This document shows positions 26,317-35,023 of a stretch of 64,000 nucleotides of DNA, in pieces. The stretch's first letter is position 1. Every line of letters starts with the position of its first letter. The stretch lies in assembly GCF_902859855.1 (NCBI RefSeq), contig NZ_CADIKH010000005.1, positions 124,001 to 188,000 of the forward strand, read 5' to 3'. A program made the position numbers and the translations under genes. Below the pieces are notes generated by a model that was given only the letters and a program-made list of their open reading frames with translations, made no database searches and was not told where the DNA came from. Source of the DNA: Paraburkholderia humisilvae. Its GTDB lineage: Bacteria > Pseudomonadota > Gammaproteobacteria > Burkholderiales > Burkholderiaceae.

Positions 26317-27795
26317 ATGGACAAAGGCATCCTGAAGAACGTAGGGATCAATTTCATCGGGCTCATCTTGCCCACGTTCATCTCCCTCGTCACCGTGCCG
26401 TCGTATATCAAGGCGCTCGGCGTGGAGCGGTACGGCGTGGTGGCGCTCGTGTGGGTGCTGATCGGCTACTTCGGCTTTCTCGATCTCGGCATGAGCATGG
26501 CCGCGCAGAATCAGATCTCGAAGGCGCGCGCGTCCGAGGATAAGGAAGCGTGCACACGGGTGTTCTGGAGCGCCACATGGCTCAATCTGGCGACCGGTGT
26601 GGCCGGTGGGCTTGTGATCTATTTCGGCACTTTCCTGTACACGTCGTACTTCTCGGGCGTGTCGCCGGCCTTGCAGCACGAGGTGGTTCACGCATTGCCG
26701 TGGCTCGCGATGGCGATTCCGATTGCGAATGTGTCATGGGTGTTTGCCGGCGCGATTAGCGGTGCGGAAAAGTTCGGCAGCTACAACACGAACCAGACGA
26801 TCGGCACCTTTCTGTTCCAGTTGCTGCCGCTCTTTGCCGCGTGGTGGATCGGTCCGACCCTGCCGAACGTGCTGGCGGCCGCGGTGGCCGCGCGCACGAT
26901 CGCTGCGCTGATGCTGGCCCGTTCGGCGCTGAAGGTGCTCGATATCCGCACGATCCTGCCGCCGCGGTTCGGCGTCGCCAAGGGACTGTTCAGCTTCGGT
27001 GGCTGGATGTTCGTCTCCTCCACGATGCAACTGATCGGCGATTCGGCCGACCGCGTGCTGGTCGGCTCCGCGCTCGGCGCGCGGTTCGTCACGTATTACT
27101 CGGTGCCGCAGAACCTCGTCTGGCGCCTGGGTATCCTGCCGAGCGCGATGATGCGCACGCTCTTTCCGCGCTTTTCCGCGTTGAAACGCGAGAGTGCGGA
27201 CCTGGTGATGCGCCAGTCGCTCGAGTTTCTGAACGGCGTGTTCACGCCGATCATGCTGACCGCGATGCTGGTGCTCGGTCCGTTCCTGCATCTGTGGGTC
27301 GGCCCTGAAGTCGCGAGCGCGGGTACGCCGGTCGGGCGCATTCTGATCATCTTCGTGTGGCTGACGGGACAGTCGAATCTCGCGCGCATCCTGATCCAGG
27401 CGCAAGCGCAGCCGGCGCTCGCCGCGCGCGTGAGCCTGATCGAAACGCCGTTGTTCGCGGCGGTGATCTGGGGCGCGGTGCATTACTTCGGGCTGACCGG
27501 CGCGGCGGTCGCGGTGGTCGCGCGCGGCCTGTTCGACTACTTCGTGCTGCTCTGGCTGTCGCGCATTCACGCGCGGCAGATTGTGCTCGACATGTCCGCG
27601 CATCTGGCCTTCCTCGTCGCGACGCTATGGCTGTCGACGATTGCGACGACCCTTCCACAGGTGGCCGTGGCGGTCGTGCTGGTGGTCGGCGCGAACGTCG
27701 CCTGGTCGCTGACGATGACGCCGGCACTGCGCGAGCTGGCACGCGCAGTGCTCGGCAGGCTTGCGAGACTGTATTCAGGGAAAGGCGCCTCATGA
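26317..27795 (+). CDS. bceQ: Polysaccharide flippase (Wzx type)
   Basis: A 492-residue MOP-superfamily membrane protein with about 12-14 helices, starting DKGILKNVGINFIGLILPTF. It should flip the undecaprenyl-linked repeat unit to the periplasmic face, where BceI polymerises it. Conserved polar features of the family are seen in the first two helices and in FSFGGWMFVSSTMQLIGDSA around residue 225. AAGG lies 6 bases before the ATG. Its stop overlaps the ATG of bceR by four bases (ATGA), showing translational coupling. Confidence 0.9.
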   Translation: MDKGILKNVGINFIGLILPTFISLVTVPSYIKALGVERYGVVALVWVLIGYFGFLDLGMSMAAQNQISKARASEDKEACTRVFWSATWLNLATGVAGGLVIYFGTFLYTSYFSGVSPALQHEVVHALPWLAMAIPIANVSWVFAGAISGAEKFGSYNTNQTIGTFLFQLLPLFAAWWIGPTLPNVLAAAVAARTIAALMLARSALKVLDIRTILPPRFGVAKGLFSFGGWMFVSSTMQLIGDSADRVLVGSALGARFVTYYSVPQNLVWRLGILPSAMMRTLFPRFSALKRESADLVMRQSLEFLNGVFTPIMLTAMLVLGPFLHLWVGPEVASAGTPVGRILIIFVWLTGQSNLARILIQAQAQPALAARVSLIETPLFAAVIWGAVHYFGLTGAAVAVVARGLFDYFVLLWLSRIHARQIVLDMSAHLAFLVATLWLSTIATTLPQVAVAVVLVVGANVAWSLTMTPALRELARAVLGRLARLYSGKGAS

Positions 27796-30329
27796 ATCAC
27801 GACATCGCAGAAGACACGTTGCTGTCACCCGCACCGGGCACACTTGCGTCATCCACTGCGTCGAGCCCGCCGGCCGGCGGGCTCGCGCTCGACGTGCCGT
27901 CGATGGTGACGCCGCGCCGCGCGAAGCCGCGCGCGGCGCATGGCGCGCAGACGGTGCGCGTGGCCATCGTGCACGACTGGCTCGTCACGTACGCGGGCGC
28001 GGAGCGTGTGCTCGAGCAGATCATCGCGTGCTTTCCAGACGCGGACCTGTTTGCGCTGGTCGATTTTCTCGACGACCGCAGCTTCATTCGCGGCAAGCCG
28101 GTGAAGACCACGTTCATCCAGAAGCTGCCGAAAGCGAAAACGAAGTACCGCTCGTATTTGCCGCTGATGCCGCTGGCGATCGAGCAGTTCGACCTGTCCG
28201 CGTACGACGTCGTGATTTCGAGCAGTCACGCGGTCGCCAAGGGCGTGCTGACCGGTCCGGACCAGGTGCACGTGAGCTATGTGCATTCGCCGATCCGCTA
28301 TGCGTGGGACTTGCAGCATCAATACCTGACCGAATCGAAGCTGACGCGCGGGCCGAAATCCGCGCTGGCGCGCGTGATCCTGCATTACATCCGCAACTGG
28401 GACGTGCGCACGTCGAATTCGGTCGACTCGTTCGTCTCGAACTCGGCCTTCATTGCGCGGCGTATCAGGAAGGTCTATCAGCGCGATGCGAACGTGATCA
28501 ACCCGCCGGTCGATGTCGAAGCGTTCGCGCTGCAGGAGCAGAAGGAAGACTTCTATCTGACCGCCTCGCGGATGGTGCCGTACAAGAAGATCGACCTGAT
28601 CGTTGAAGCGTTCGCGAAAATGCCCGGGCGGCGCCTGGTCGTGATCGGCGACGGGCCCGAGATGGAGAAAATCCGCGCGAAGGCGGCGCCGAATGTGGAG
28701 ATCATGGGCTATCAACCGTTCGCGGTGTTGCGCGACCGGATGCGCCGCGCGAAGGCGTTCGTGTTCGCCGCCGAAGAGGACTTCGGCATTTCGGTGGTCG
28801 AAGCGCAGGCGTGCGGCACGCCGGTGATTGCGTACGGCAAGGGCGGCGCGCTCGAAACGGTGCGCGACCTGTCGGACTCGCGGCCGACGGGCATTTTCTT
28901 CGGCGAGCAGACGGTCGATGCGCTGATCGCGGCAGTCGACAACTTTGCCGCGCAGCCCGGCCGCTTCGTCGCCGCGGATTGCCGCGCGAATGCCGAGCGT
29001 TTTTCGGCGGCGCTGTTTCGCGAGCGCTTTTTCGCGCACGTGTGCGCAATGGTGCCGGCGCTGCAAGGGGCGACGTTGCCGCCGTACGATCCGCCGCACC
29101 AAGGCGCGGCAGTGAATCCGGGTTCGTCGCTGCGCGTGCTCGCGGTGGACCAGAGCGGCGTGCTCGGTGGCGCGGAGTTGTCGCTGCTCGAAATCGTCAA
29201 GGCGCTGCGTGCACGGATGGACGTGGTGCTGTTCGACGACGGACCATTTCGCGTGGCGCTTGATCTAGCGGACGTGCCGGTTACAGTGCTTGATGCGGGC
29301 GCGACACGTGACATGCGCAAACAGGGCAGCGCGCCACCGCTTGGCCGCGCGCTGAAAAGCGTGGGGTCGCTGGTGCGCGCGACCGCTGCGCGGGCGCGCA
29401 ACAACGATGTGATCTACGCGAATACGCAGCGCGCGATGGTGATCGGCGTGCTGGCCGGCAAGCTCGCGCGCAAGCCGGTGGTCTGGCATTTGCGCGATAT
29501 CGTGAGCGCCGAGCATTTCGGCCGCCGGCAGTTGCAGGTGATCAAATGGTGCGCGCGTTTCGGGCTGGCCCATGTGATCGCGAACTCGGGCGCTTCGGCG
29601 CGTGCGTTCACCGAGCTGACGAAGTTTGACGACGCGAGGGTCGACGTGGTGTTCAACGGCATTTCGAGCGCGCCGTTCGATGCGCTGCGCGACACGCCTC
29701 AAAGCGCGCTGCGCGCGCGGCTGAATCTGCCGGGCGACGCGTTCCTGGTCGGTTCGTTCAGTCGTCTTGCGCGCTGGAAGGGGCAGCATCTGCTGCTCGA
29801 AGCGGCCGTGCTGAATCCGCGGATGCATGCGGTGCTGGTCGGCTCGGCGCTGTTCGGCGAGGACGCATACGAGGCGGAGCTGCGTTCGTTCGTCGCACAG
29901 CACGGCTTGACTGAACGCGTGCATTTTCTCGGCTTTCAGCACGATATCGCGGCCTGCATGGGCGCGATGGACGTGGTCGCGCATACGTCGATCACGCCGG
30001 AGCCGTTCGGGCGTGTGATCGTCGAAGCGATGCTGGCGCGGCGGCCGGTGGTCGCGGCGCGCGCGGGCGGCGTGACCGAGATTGTCCGCCACGGCGAGAA
30101 CGGCATGCTCTGCGAGCCGGGCGACGCGCATGCGCTCGCCGATACGCTCGCCGAATTAAACGCGAACCGGACGCTGCGCGATCAGCTCGTGGTGCGCGGA
30201 TACCAGACGGCCACCGAAACGTTCGGCACCGCCGCGTATGTCGAGGGGGTCGAACGGATTCTGAAGCGGGTGGGAACGGGTGGGGCAGGAAAGGCGCTAG
30301 AAGCGAAGGCGGTTAGAAGCGCGGGTTGA
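27792..30329 (+). CDS. bceR: Two-domain glycosyltransferase
   Basis: This 845-residue fusion of two GT-B glycosyltransferases is coupled to bceQ through ATGA. The first domain, about residues 55-420, begins VRVAIVHDWLVTYAGAERVL and has DFYLTASRMVPYKKIDLIVE and EEDFGISVVEAQACGTPVIA. The second, about 445-830, has LRVLAVDQSGVLGGAELSLL, FLVGSFSRLARWKGQHLLLE and SITPEPFGRVIVEAMLARRP. Each domain keeps its donor-site EX7E motif, so both are probably active and add two sugars in succession. Residues 1-50 are a low-complexity Ala/Pro leader. The frame is open far upstream inside bceQ, but only the ATG at 27792 has the coupling signal. Confidence 0.92.
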   Translation: MNHDIAEDTLLSPAPGTLASSTASSPPAGGLALDVPSMVTPRRAKPRAAHGAQTVRVAIVHDWLVTYAGAERVLEQIIACFPDADLFALVDFLDDRSFIRGKPVKTTFIQKLPKAKTKYRSYLPLMPLAIEQFDLSAYDVVISSSHAVAKGVLTGPDQVHVSYVHSPIRYAWDLQHQYLTESKLTRGPKSALARVILHYIRNWDVRTSNSVDSFVSNSAFIARRIRKVYQRDANVINPPVDVEAFALQEQKEDFYLTASRMVPYKKIDLIVEAFAKMPGRRLVVIGDGPEMEKIRAKAAPNVEIMGYQPFAVLRDRMRRAKAFVFAAEEDFGISVVEAQACGTPVIAYGKGGALETVRDLSDSRPTGIFFGEQTVDALIAAVDNFAAQPGRFVAADCRANAERFSAALFRERFFAHVCAMVPALQGATLPPYDPPHQGAAVNPGSSLRVLAVDQSGVLGGAELSLLEIVKALRARMDVVLFDDGPFRVALDLADVPVTVLDAGATRDMRKQGSAPPLGRALKSVGSLVRATAARARNNDVIYANTQRAMVIGVLAGKLARKPVVWHLRDIVSAEHFGRRQLQVIKWCARFGLAHVIANSGASARAFTELTKFDDARVDVVFNGISSAPFDALRDTPQSALRARLNLPGDAFLVGSFSRLARWKGQHLLLEAAVLNPRMHAVLVGSALFGEDAYEAELRSFVAQHGLTERVHFLGFQHDIAACMGAMDVVAHTSITPEPFGRVIVEAMLARRPVVAARAGGVTEIVRHGENGMLCEPGDAHALADTLAELNANRTLRDQLVVRGYQTATETFGTAAYVEGVERILKRVGTGGAGKALEAKAVRSAG

Positions 30330-30481
30330 AACGGTTGGGGCCGGTTGGATTGGACAGGCCGGCTGCGTAAAAACGCGGGAGTGGGTGTGTCGCCTGTGCG
30401 GATCGTCGCGCACGTGGCCATCAACGCTTCATGCGCGTCAACCCGTCGCGCGCGCAGGGTACGGTCGACGTGCCGCCGCAC

Positions 30482-31693
30482 TCAAGCCACACGCGCGGCC
30501 GGTCCCTCAGCCCGCGCGCGCGACTTCGGCTTGAAGCTGGCCGACCACTTCATCGCGGGCAGTTCGACGAGCCGGTAGAACACATATGCCGCCGCAATCG
30601 CGATGCACATGTAGCCGAACGACGGCCAGATCGACAACTGCAGCGCGGACCGGTAGAACAGCGACGACAGCAGCACGAAGATCGGCAGGTGAATCAGGTA
30701 TAGCGAGAAGCTGAAGTCGCCGAAACGGGATAGCAGCCGCATCGGCGCCGACTCGACCGGGCGGTTGCGCTTGAGTGCCTGGTGCAGGTAGCACGCGAAG
30801 CCGAGCGCCCACAGCTGGAACGCGAGGAACTGGCCGGCGTAAAAGGCGCCGCAGCCCGCCAGCGTGAACAGCGCCGCGAGCCCGTACCAGACGAGCGACG
30901 AGCGGGGCCGCCGCGCGCCTGTCGCGCCCGCCTGCGCTTCGGCGATCCATGCGCCGAGCGTCCACGAGAACCAGTAGGACGGGAAGAACTGGATGTCGTG
31001 CCGCTCGAGCACGAGCGCCGAGGCGAGATTGATCAGCGCGACCGCAATGAGGATCGTATTCATGCCGAAGCGGCGCCGCAGCGCGAACAGCAGCGGATAG
31101 ACCGCGTAGAACTGCACTTCGAGCGACAGCGTCCACAGCGCGCCGTTCGACCCATACGTATAGCCTGCGACGCCTTGCAGCGAGAACAGGTTGACGAGGA
31201 ACGGCACGAGGCCGATATCGCGCACCTTATGGCTGACGGGCAGCAGATGCAGGCTGATCGAATCGAGCGCAAGCGTGAGCAGCAGGGCGGCGAGCAGCAC
31301 CGGATAGATGCGCGCGAAGCGGCGCATCCAGAAATTGCCCGCGTCGAGCCGATAGTTCGGGTCGCGCGCGAGCCGGAATGCCGCGCCGCGATGGATGCAG
31401 TAACCGCTGATCACAAAAAACATCGGCACACCCGCGGAACCCCACGCGACCGGAAACGTCGCATAGGCAACCAGCGAGTTCAAGCTGAACGATGTGCCCA
31501 CCGTGTGGTGAAAGCTTTGCATGCCTACCCATACCACCTGGCGGCAATGGAAGTAAGCAACCAGCAAGGCGGCAAAGCCGCGCATCGCGTCGATGACATG
31601 TTCCTTGCCGGCGCTCGCCGCATGCGCGTCGCTGGCAGGCGACGCGGAGAAGGACAGCGATGTCGTGGCGGCGTTCAGAACGGTGTCGCTCAT
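30482..31693 (-). CDS. bceS: Acyltransferase 3 family membrane protein
   Basis: This 403-residue protein has about ten membrane helices and the family signature EHVIDAMRGFAALLVAYFHC near residue 35, followed by FFVISGYCIHRGAAFR. It transfers acyl (usually acetyl) groups to sugars, here most likely to cepacian residues. I start at 31693, where GAGGG precedes the ATG by 5 bases, rather than at 31714. The C-terminal Arg/Ala tail is cytoplasmic by charge. It is transcribed against bceR and away from the small membrane protein at 31975. Confidence 0.9.
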   Translation of the reverse strand: MSDTVLNAATTSLSFSASPASDAHAASAGKEHVIDAMRGFAALLVAYFHCRQVVWVGMQSFHHTVGTSFSLNSLVAYATFPVAWGSAGVPMFFVISGYCIHRGAAFRLARDPNYRLDAGNFWMRRFARIYPVLLAALLLTLALDSISLHLLPVSHKVRDIGLVPFLVNLFSLQGVAGYTYGSNGALWTLSLEVQFYAVYPLLFALRRRFGMNTILIAVALINLASALVLERHDIQFFPSYWFSWTLGAWIAEAQAGATGARRPRSSLVWYGLAALFTLAGCGAFYAGQFLAFQLWALGFACYLHQALKRNRPVESAPMRLLSRFGDFSFSLYLIHLPIFVLLSSLFYRSALQLSIWPSFGYMCIAIAAAYVFYRLVELPAMKWSASFKPKSRARAEGPAARVA

Positions 31694-31974
31694 GCGGCCC
31701 TCGTAAAACGGCATGCCGGCGTGATCGCACGACAGGTAAATGAAAGCAGTATGCGCATACCCGCGTGCGCGGCGGGGCGAGTTCGTATGCTAATGCACCA
31801 AGGTTGAAATAAAAGGGATAAAAAATGCTCGGGAAAAGCGCCACGGAATGGTGCAAGTCGGGCCGTCACACAAGTGTCAAAAATTAAATATTTCGGGTAA
31901 ATACCATTCGCGTTTTCCATTAGTTTTATTGTGCTAAATTGATCTGCAGCAAATTCTTGACGAGGGGGTTGGCA
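31694..31974. promoter_or_regulatory. AT-rich divergent control region before small membrane protein
   Basis: This 281-base spacer is AT-rich, notably 31800-31960, between bceS and the 52-residue gene. It should contain both promoters. No clear operator repeat was found. Confidence 0.45.
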
Positions 31975-32133
31975 ATGAGTGTGCATCTGCTTGCTGGCGT
32001 AGTCGTCCTGTTGGTGCTGGTTGCGGTGTCGGCGTACCGCGAGGCTTTACGAAACGAGCCGCTCGGCCGTTTCCGGATCAATCCCGGAAAGCTGCCGCAA
32101 ATGGACGAAACCGAAGAGTCCGCGCTTCAATAA
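31975..32133 (+). CDS. Small single-helix membrane protein
   Basis: A 52-residue protein with a strong GAGGGGG ribosome binding site 7 bases before the ATG. Residues 5-20 (LLAGVVVLLVLVAVSA) form one membrane helix; the rest (YREALRNEPLGRFRINPGKL and an acidic end) is soluble and probably cytoplasmic. I do not recognise the family. It is isolated between bceS and bceT, with an AT-rich promoter region before it and an 18-bp hairpin right after its stop, so it is an independent transcript. Such small proteins often modulate membrane complexes. A role in the export machinery is a guess from context. Confidence 0.7.
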   Translation: MSVHLLAGVVVLLVLVAVSAYREALRNEPLGRFRINPGKLPQMDETEESALQ

Positions 32134-32144
32134 TTTCCGATAGG

Positions 32145-32189
32145 CCGCCGGCATCCAGCAATATTTACATAATTGCTGGATGCCGGCGG
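32145..32189. terminator. 18-bp hairpin after small membrane protein gene
   Basis: A perfect 18-bp inverted repeat (32145-32162 with 32172-32189) encloses the loop ATTTACATA. The left arm starts CCGCCGGCATCCAGC. It starts 12 bases past the stop codon. No long T-run follows, yet the stem is very stable and separates the small gene from bceT. Confidence 0.7.
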
Positions 32190-32329
32190 TTGTGTATCCG
32201 GTAAGGAAATGGCATTCACGTGCTATACGAATGGCTCCGGTAAAACTGTGAAGGCCACTCGGCGAAATTAGCGGTTCTTTAATCGGAAATTTCATTATTT
32301 TTCCGCTAGTCTTTTTGCACACGCAGATT

Positions 32330-32386
32330 CGCCGATCAAAGGACGTGCCTTTGGAGCCCCGAGGGGAGTCGCCTTGGGGATCGGCG
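32330..32386 (+). ncRNA. Candidate structured RNA leader of bceT (three-way junction)
   Basis: The bases fold as a closed three-way junction. The outer stem is CGCCGATC (32330-32337) with GATCGGCG (32379-32386). Inside are hairpin AAAGG-ACGTG-CCTTT (32338-32352) and hairpin CCCCGAGG (32357-32364) with CCTTGGGG (32372-32379, one G-U pair; base 32379 is shared with the outer stem). It ends 36 bases before the bceT start and is not followed by a T-run. The layout is like a translational riboswitch or protein-binding leader. I do not match it to a known class. Confidence 0.45.
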
Positions 32387-32422
32387 GTTGTAGATATCAT
32401 CAACCGAGTGGGAATGCATACC

Positions 32423-33316
32423 ATGCTGAAAGTCACCAAAGCCGTGTTTCCCGTGGCGGGTCTCGGCACGCGCTTCTTGCCTGCCACCAAGGCGAGTCCA
32501 AAAGAGATGCTGCCAATCGTCGATAAGCCGCTGATTCAATACGCGGTTGAAGAGGCCATCGAAGCCGGCATCACCGAAATGATCTTTGTCACGGGCCGCA
32601 GTAAGCGGGCGATTGAAGATCACTTCGACAAGTCGTATGAGATCGAGGCCGAGCTGGAAGCGCGCGGCAAGGAAAAGCTGCTCGAACTGGTGCGCGGCAT
32701 CAAACCGGCGAACGTCGACTGCTTTTACGTGCGTCAGGCGGAAGCCTTGGGCCTCGGTCACGCGGTGCTGTGCGCGGAAAAGCTGGTCGGCGACAGCCCG
32801 TTTGCGGTGATTCTCGCGGACGACCTGCTGCATAGCGAGAAGCCTGTGATGAAGCAGCTGGTCAATGTATTCAACCACTATCACAGCTCGGTGGTCGGCG
32901 TCGAAACGATCGCGCGCGAAGACAGCCGTTCGTACGGCGTGGTCGAAGGACGCGAGTGGGAAGAAGACGTGATCAAACTGTCGGGCATCGTCGAAAAGCC
33001 GGCGCCGGAAGTCGCGCCGTCGAACCTTGGCGTCGTGGGCCGCTACGTGTTGATGCCGACCATCTTCCGGCATATCCGCGCGCTAAAGCCGGGCGCGGGC
33101 GGTGAACTGCAACTGACCGATGCGCTCGAATCGCTGCTGACCGAAGAGCAGGTGCTTGCGTATCGCTACTTCGGTACGCGTTTTGATTGCGGCAGCAAGC
33201 TCGGTTACCTGAAGGCAACCGTCGAATTCGCGCTGCGCCATCCGGAGGTGCGCGCGGAGTTCGAAGACTATCTGCAAAGCTTTCTGCCCGCGCATCTCAC
33301 GGCCGCGGCCGCGTGA
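32423..33316 (+). CDS. bceT: UTP-glucose-1-phosphate uridylyltransferase
   Basis: This 297-residue enzyme makes UDP-glucose from UTP and glucose-1-phosphate, feeding BceB and BceC. The family motif [19 protein letters not shown] lies at residues 11-29, followed by [27 protein letters not shown] and a C-terminal [20 protein letters not shown]. Length is typical of GalU. I start at [10 protein letters not shown] (32423), with GGGA 9 bases upstream; an ATG three codons earlier is possible, and longer frames lie in the leader. It is preceded by a structured leader and followed by a convergent terminator. Confidence 0.92.
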   Translation: MLKVTKAVFPVAGLGTRFLPATKASPKEMLPIVDKPLIQYAVEEAIEAGITEMIFVTGRSKRAIEDHFDKSYEIEAELEARGKEKLLELVRGIKPANVDCFYVRQAEALGLGHAVLCAEKLVGDSPFAVILADDLLHSEKPVMKQLVNVFNHYHSSVVGVETIAREDSRSYGVVEGREWEEDVIKLSGIVEKPAPEVAPSNLGVVGRYVLMPTIFRHIRALKPGAGGELQLTDALESLLTEEQVLAYRYFGTRFDCGSKLGYLKATVEFALRHPEVRAEFEDYLQSFLPAHLTAAAA

Positions 33317-33534
33317 GCGATTGCCGATGGCGACGCTGCTGTTGCTTCGCACTCATCTGGCCGTGCTCGGCCGGGTGAGTCACCGGGTCGCACGCGGCCG
33401 GCGCCGCAAGGCGCGCATGCGTGTCGCGCACGCGCGGCGGCGAGCGTCGTTTAGATAATCTGACGGCGCCGGCGACATCGTGCCGTTGATTCGACGCGCC
33501 AGTTTGAACGCTCGCGACTGAAACAGCCTGGGTC

Positions 33535-33585
33535 GTATCGGCATCGGGTGCCGGCCTGCGGGCCGGCCGCGCCCGATACCGATAC
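33535..33585. terminator. Long bidirectional hairpin
   Basis: A long inverted repeat between two convergent genes. The outer arm GTATCGGCATCGGG pairs with CCCGATACCGATAC with one mismatch, and the inner arm GCCGGCC pairs with GGCCGGC around a TGCG loop, with a short asymmetric bulge between the two helices. This is the clear shared terminator of bceT and the glycosyltransferase ending at 33603. Confidence 0.7.
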
Positions 33586-33602
33586 ATGCATAGGCAGGCC
33601 GG

Positions 33603-34760
33603 TCAGGACTCTACGAGAACACGTTGCGCGTCGTTGTGCGTTGCGCCTACGGCACGAAACGTATCAAACACCCGGCTCGTATTGGTTCTCGCGTTGAATT
33701 CCCGCATGGCCTTTTCGTAGCTTGCGATGCGCATTCGCGCGCGCAGCGCGGGGTCGTCGATCAACGCGCCCAGATATTGACGCAAGGCCTGGCGGTCGCC
33801 CGGTGCGATCAGGAAACCGTTGACGTCATGGTCGATCATTTCCGGAATGCCGCCGACCTGGCTGCCGATCAGCGCAAGTCCGGACGCGGCGGCCTCCTGG
33901 AAGACCAGGCCCAACGCTTCGGCGCGGCTCGTCATCACGAAGACCTCGGACTCCTGATACAACCGGTGCCACTCCGGCGTATAAGCCGCGACGCCCCGAT
34001 GGACGAATACCGATTCGCCCGAAGGCACAGAGGAATCGTTTGTCATCAGATGAAGCTCGGCTTTATGTGCAAAGTGTTCGGCAAATACGGCGATCAGATC
34101 GTCGCCGCCTTTCCGATAAAACTCGTTACCGACGAACAGAATTTTCGGCTTGTTCGCGGGTAGGAATTGCGGCTGATGGAAGGCTTCCTTCAATACGCCG
34201 GGCGTGATGACCGACAGCCGTTCGGGCGCCACGCCAAACTCACGGATAACGGAGTCGCGGGCCCACTGCGAAAAAGCGATGATATGCGCCGCTTGCTCGA
34301 ATACGTTGCGCTCCATCAGTACGTTCGGGCGATACGTCCACTCGGGACCGGAATTGTGCTCGCGCATCAGCTGGAACGCCGTCATGTCGATCGTGATGAC
34401 GGTCGGAATGGACTTCATCAGGCTCACGCTTCCGAATGCCGCGGTTTGCGTATGGAAGTGCAGCACGTCGTAGTTCTTTGCGTGGGTCTTTTTTCGCGCG
34501 AGCAGGTAGCTCATATTCCCGGTGGCCCACTCGGCTCGCGCGCGTCTGAAGTCCAGGTTTCGCCGGTTCAGCCTGGGTATGCGGAACTCGGCAAGCTTGC
34601 GCACCACTTTCGTCAATGCCGAGCGCTCGTCGTCGACCCAATAGGAGTCGACGTGAAGATCCGTTTCATGGCCCGAATTATCGCGAATCAGTTTCGCGTA
34701 TGTCTTATGACCGACGGATCGCATCTGAATAGACAATACTTCAGTCATGACCGTATCCAT
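33603..34760 (-). CDS. Family 4 glycosyltransferase
   Basis: A protein of about 385 residues with a GT-B layout. The N-terminal domain reads EVLSIQMRSVGHKTYAKLIR then YDVLHFHTQTAAFGSVSL; the C-terminal domain has PKILFVGNEFYRKGGDDLIA, LYQESEVFVMTSRAEALGLV and FQEAAASGLALIGSQVGGIP. It lies just past bceT and is likely an extra transferase of the exopolysaccharide locus. The start is uncertain: ATG 34760 or ATG 34748 (MTEVLSIQ), neither with a good ribosome binding site. The longer frame runs through the repeat block at 34779-34840 and is not credible. Confidence 0.82.
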   Translation of the reverse strand: MDTVMTEVLSIQMRSVGHKTYAKLIRDNSGHETDLHVDSYWVDDERSALTKVVRKLAEFRIPRLNRRNLDFRRARAEWATGNMSYLLARKKTHAKNYDVLHFHTQTAAFGSVSLMKSIPTVITIDMTAFQLMREHNSGPEWTYRPNVLMERNVFEQAAHIIAFSQWARDSVIREFGVAPERLSVITPGVLKEAFHQPQFLPANKPKILFVGNEFYRKGGDDLIAVFAEHFAHKAELHLMTNDSSVPSGESVFVHRGVAAYTPEWHRLYQESEVFVMTSRAEALGLVFQEAAASGLALIGSQVGGIPEMIDHDVNGFLIAPGDRQALRQYLGALIDDPALRARMRIASYEKAMREFNARTNTSRVFDTFRAVGATHNDAQRVLVES

Positions 34761-34949
34761 ATAAAGTTCGCTGGCAATCCAATGGGTCGATGGGCTGATG
34801 GGCCAATGCGTCAGTGGCCCATGATGGCCAATGCGTTGCGCTCGCGGAAGCGCCGCGCCGGCCGGCGCGGCGGCAATGTCAGACCAGCATGAATTATGAA
34901 AGAAAGAAAACCGCCGATAAAGAAAATAAATAAAATATTCGCGCTCTGA

Positions 34950-34979
34950 TTGACGTTTTTGCGGGTGTCGAATCATACT
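34950..34979 (+). promoter_or_regulatory. Candidate sigma-70 promoter
   Basis: TTGACG (34950-34955) and CATACT (34974-34979) are separated by 18 bases in an AT-rich stretch, 44 bases before the ATG of the glycosyltransferase at 35024. The -35 hexamer matches the consensus in five of six positions. Confidence 0.45.
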
Positions 34980-35023
34980 CGGGCATCATTGATCCATAAA
35001 GCAAGAACGCAGGAAGCCTGACA

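Noticed and set aside
32330-32386. c-di-GMP (GEMM) or mini-ykkC riboswitch in the bceT leader
   Set aside because: The hairpin loop ACGTG and the preceding CACACGCA recall parts of these classes, but the conserved cores and helix lengths do not match; kept only as an unclassified structure.
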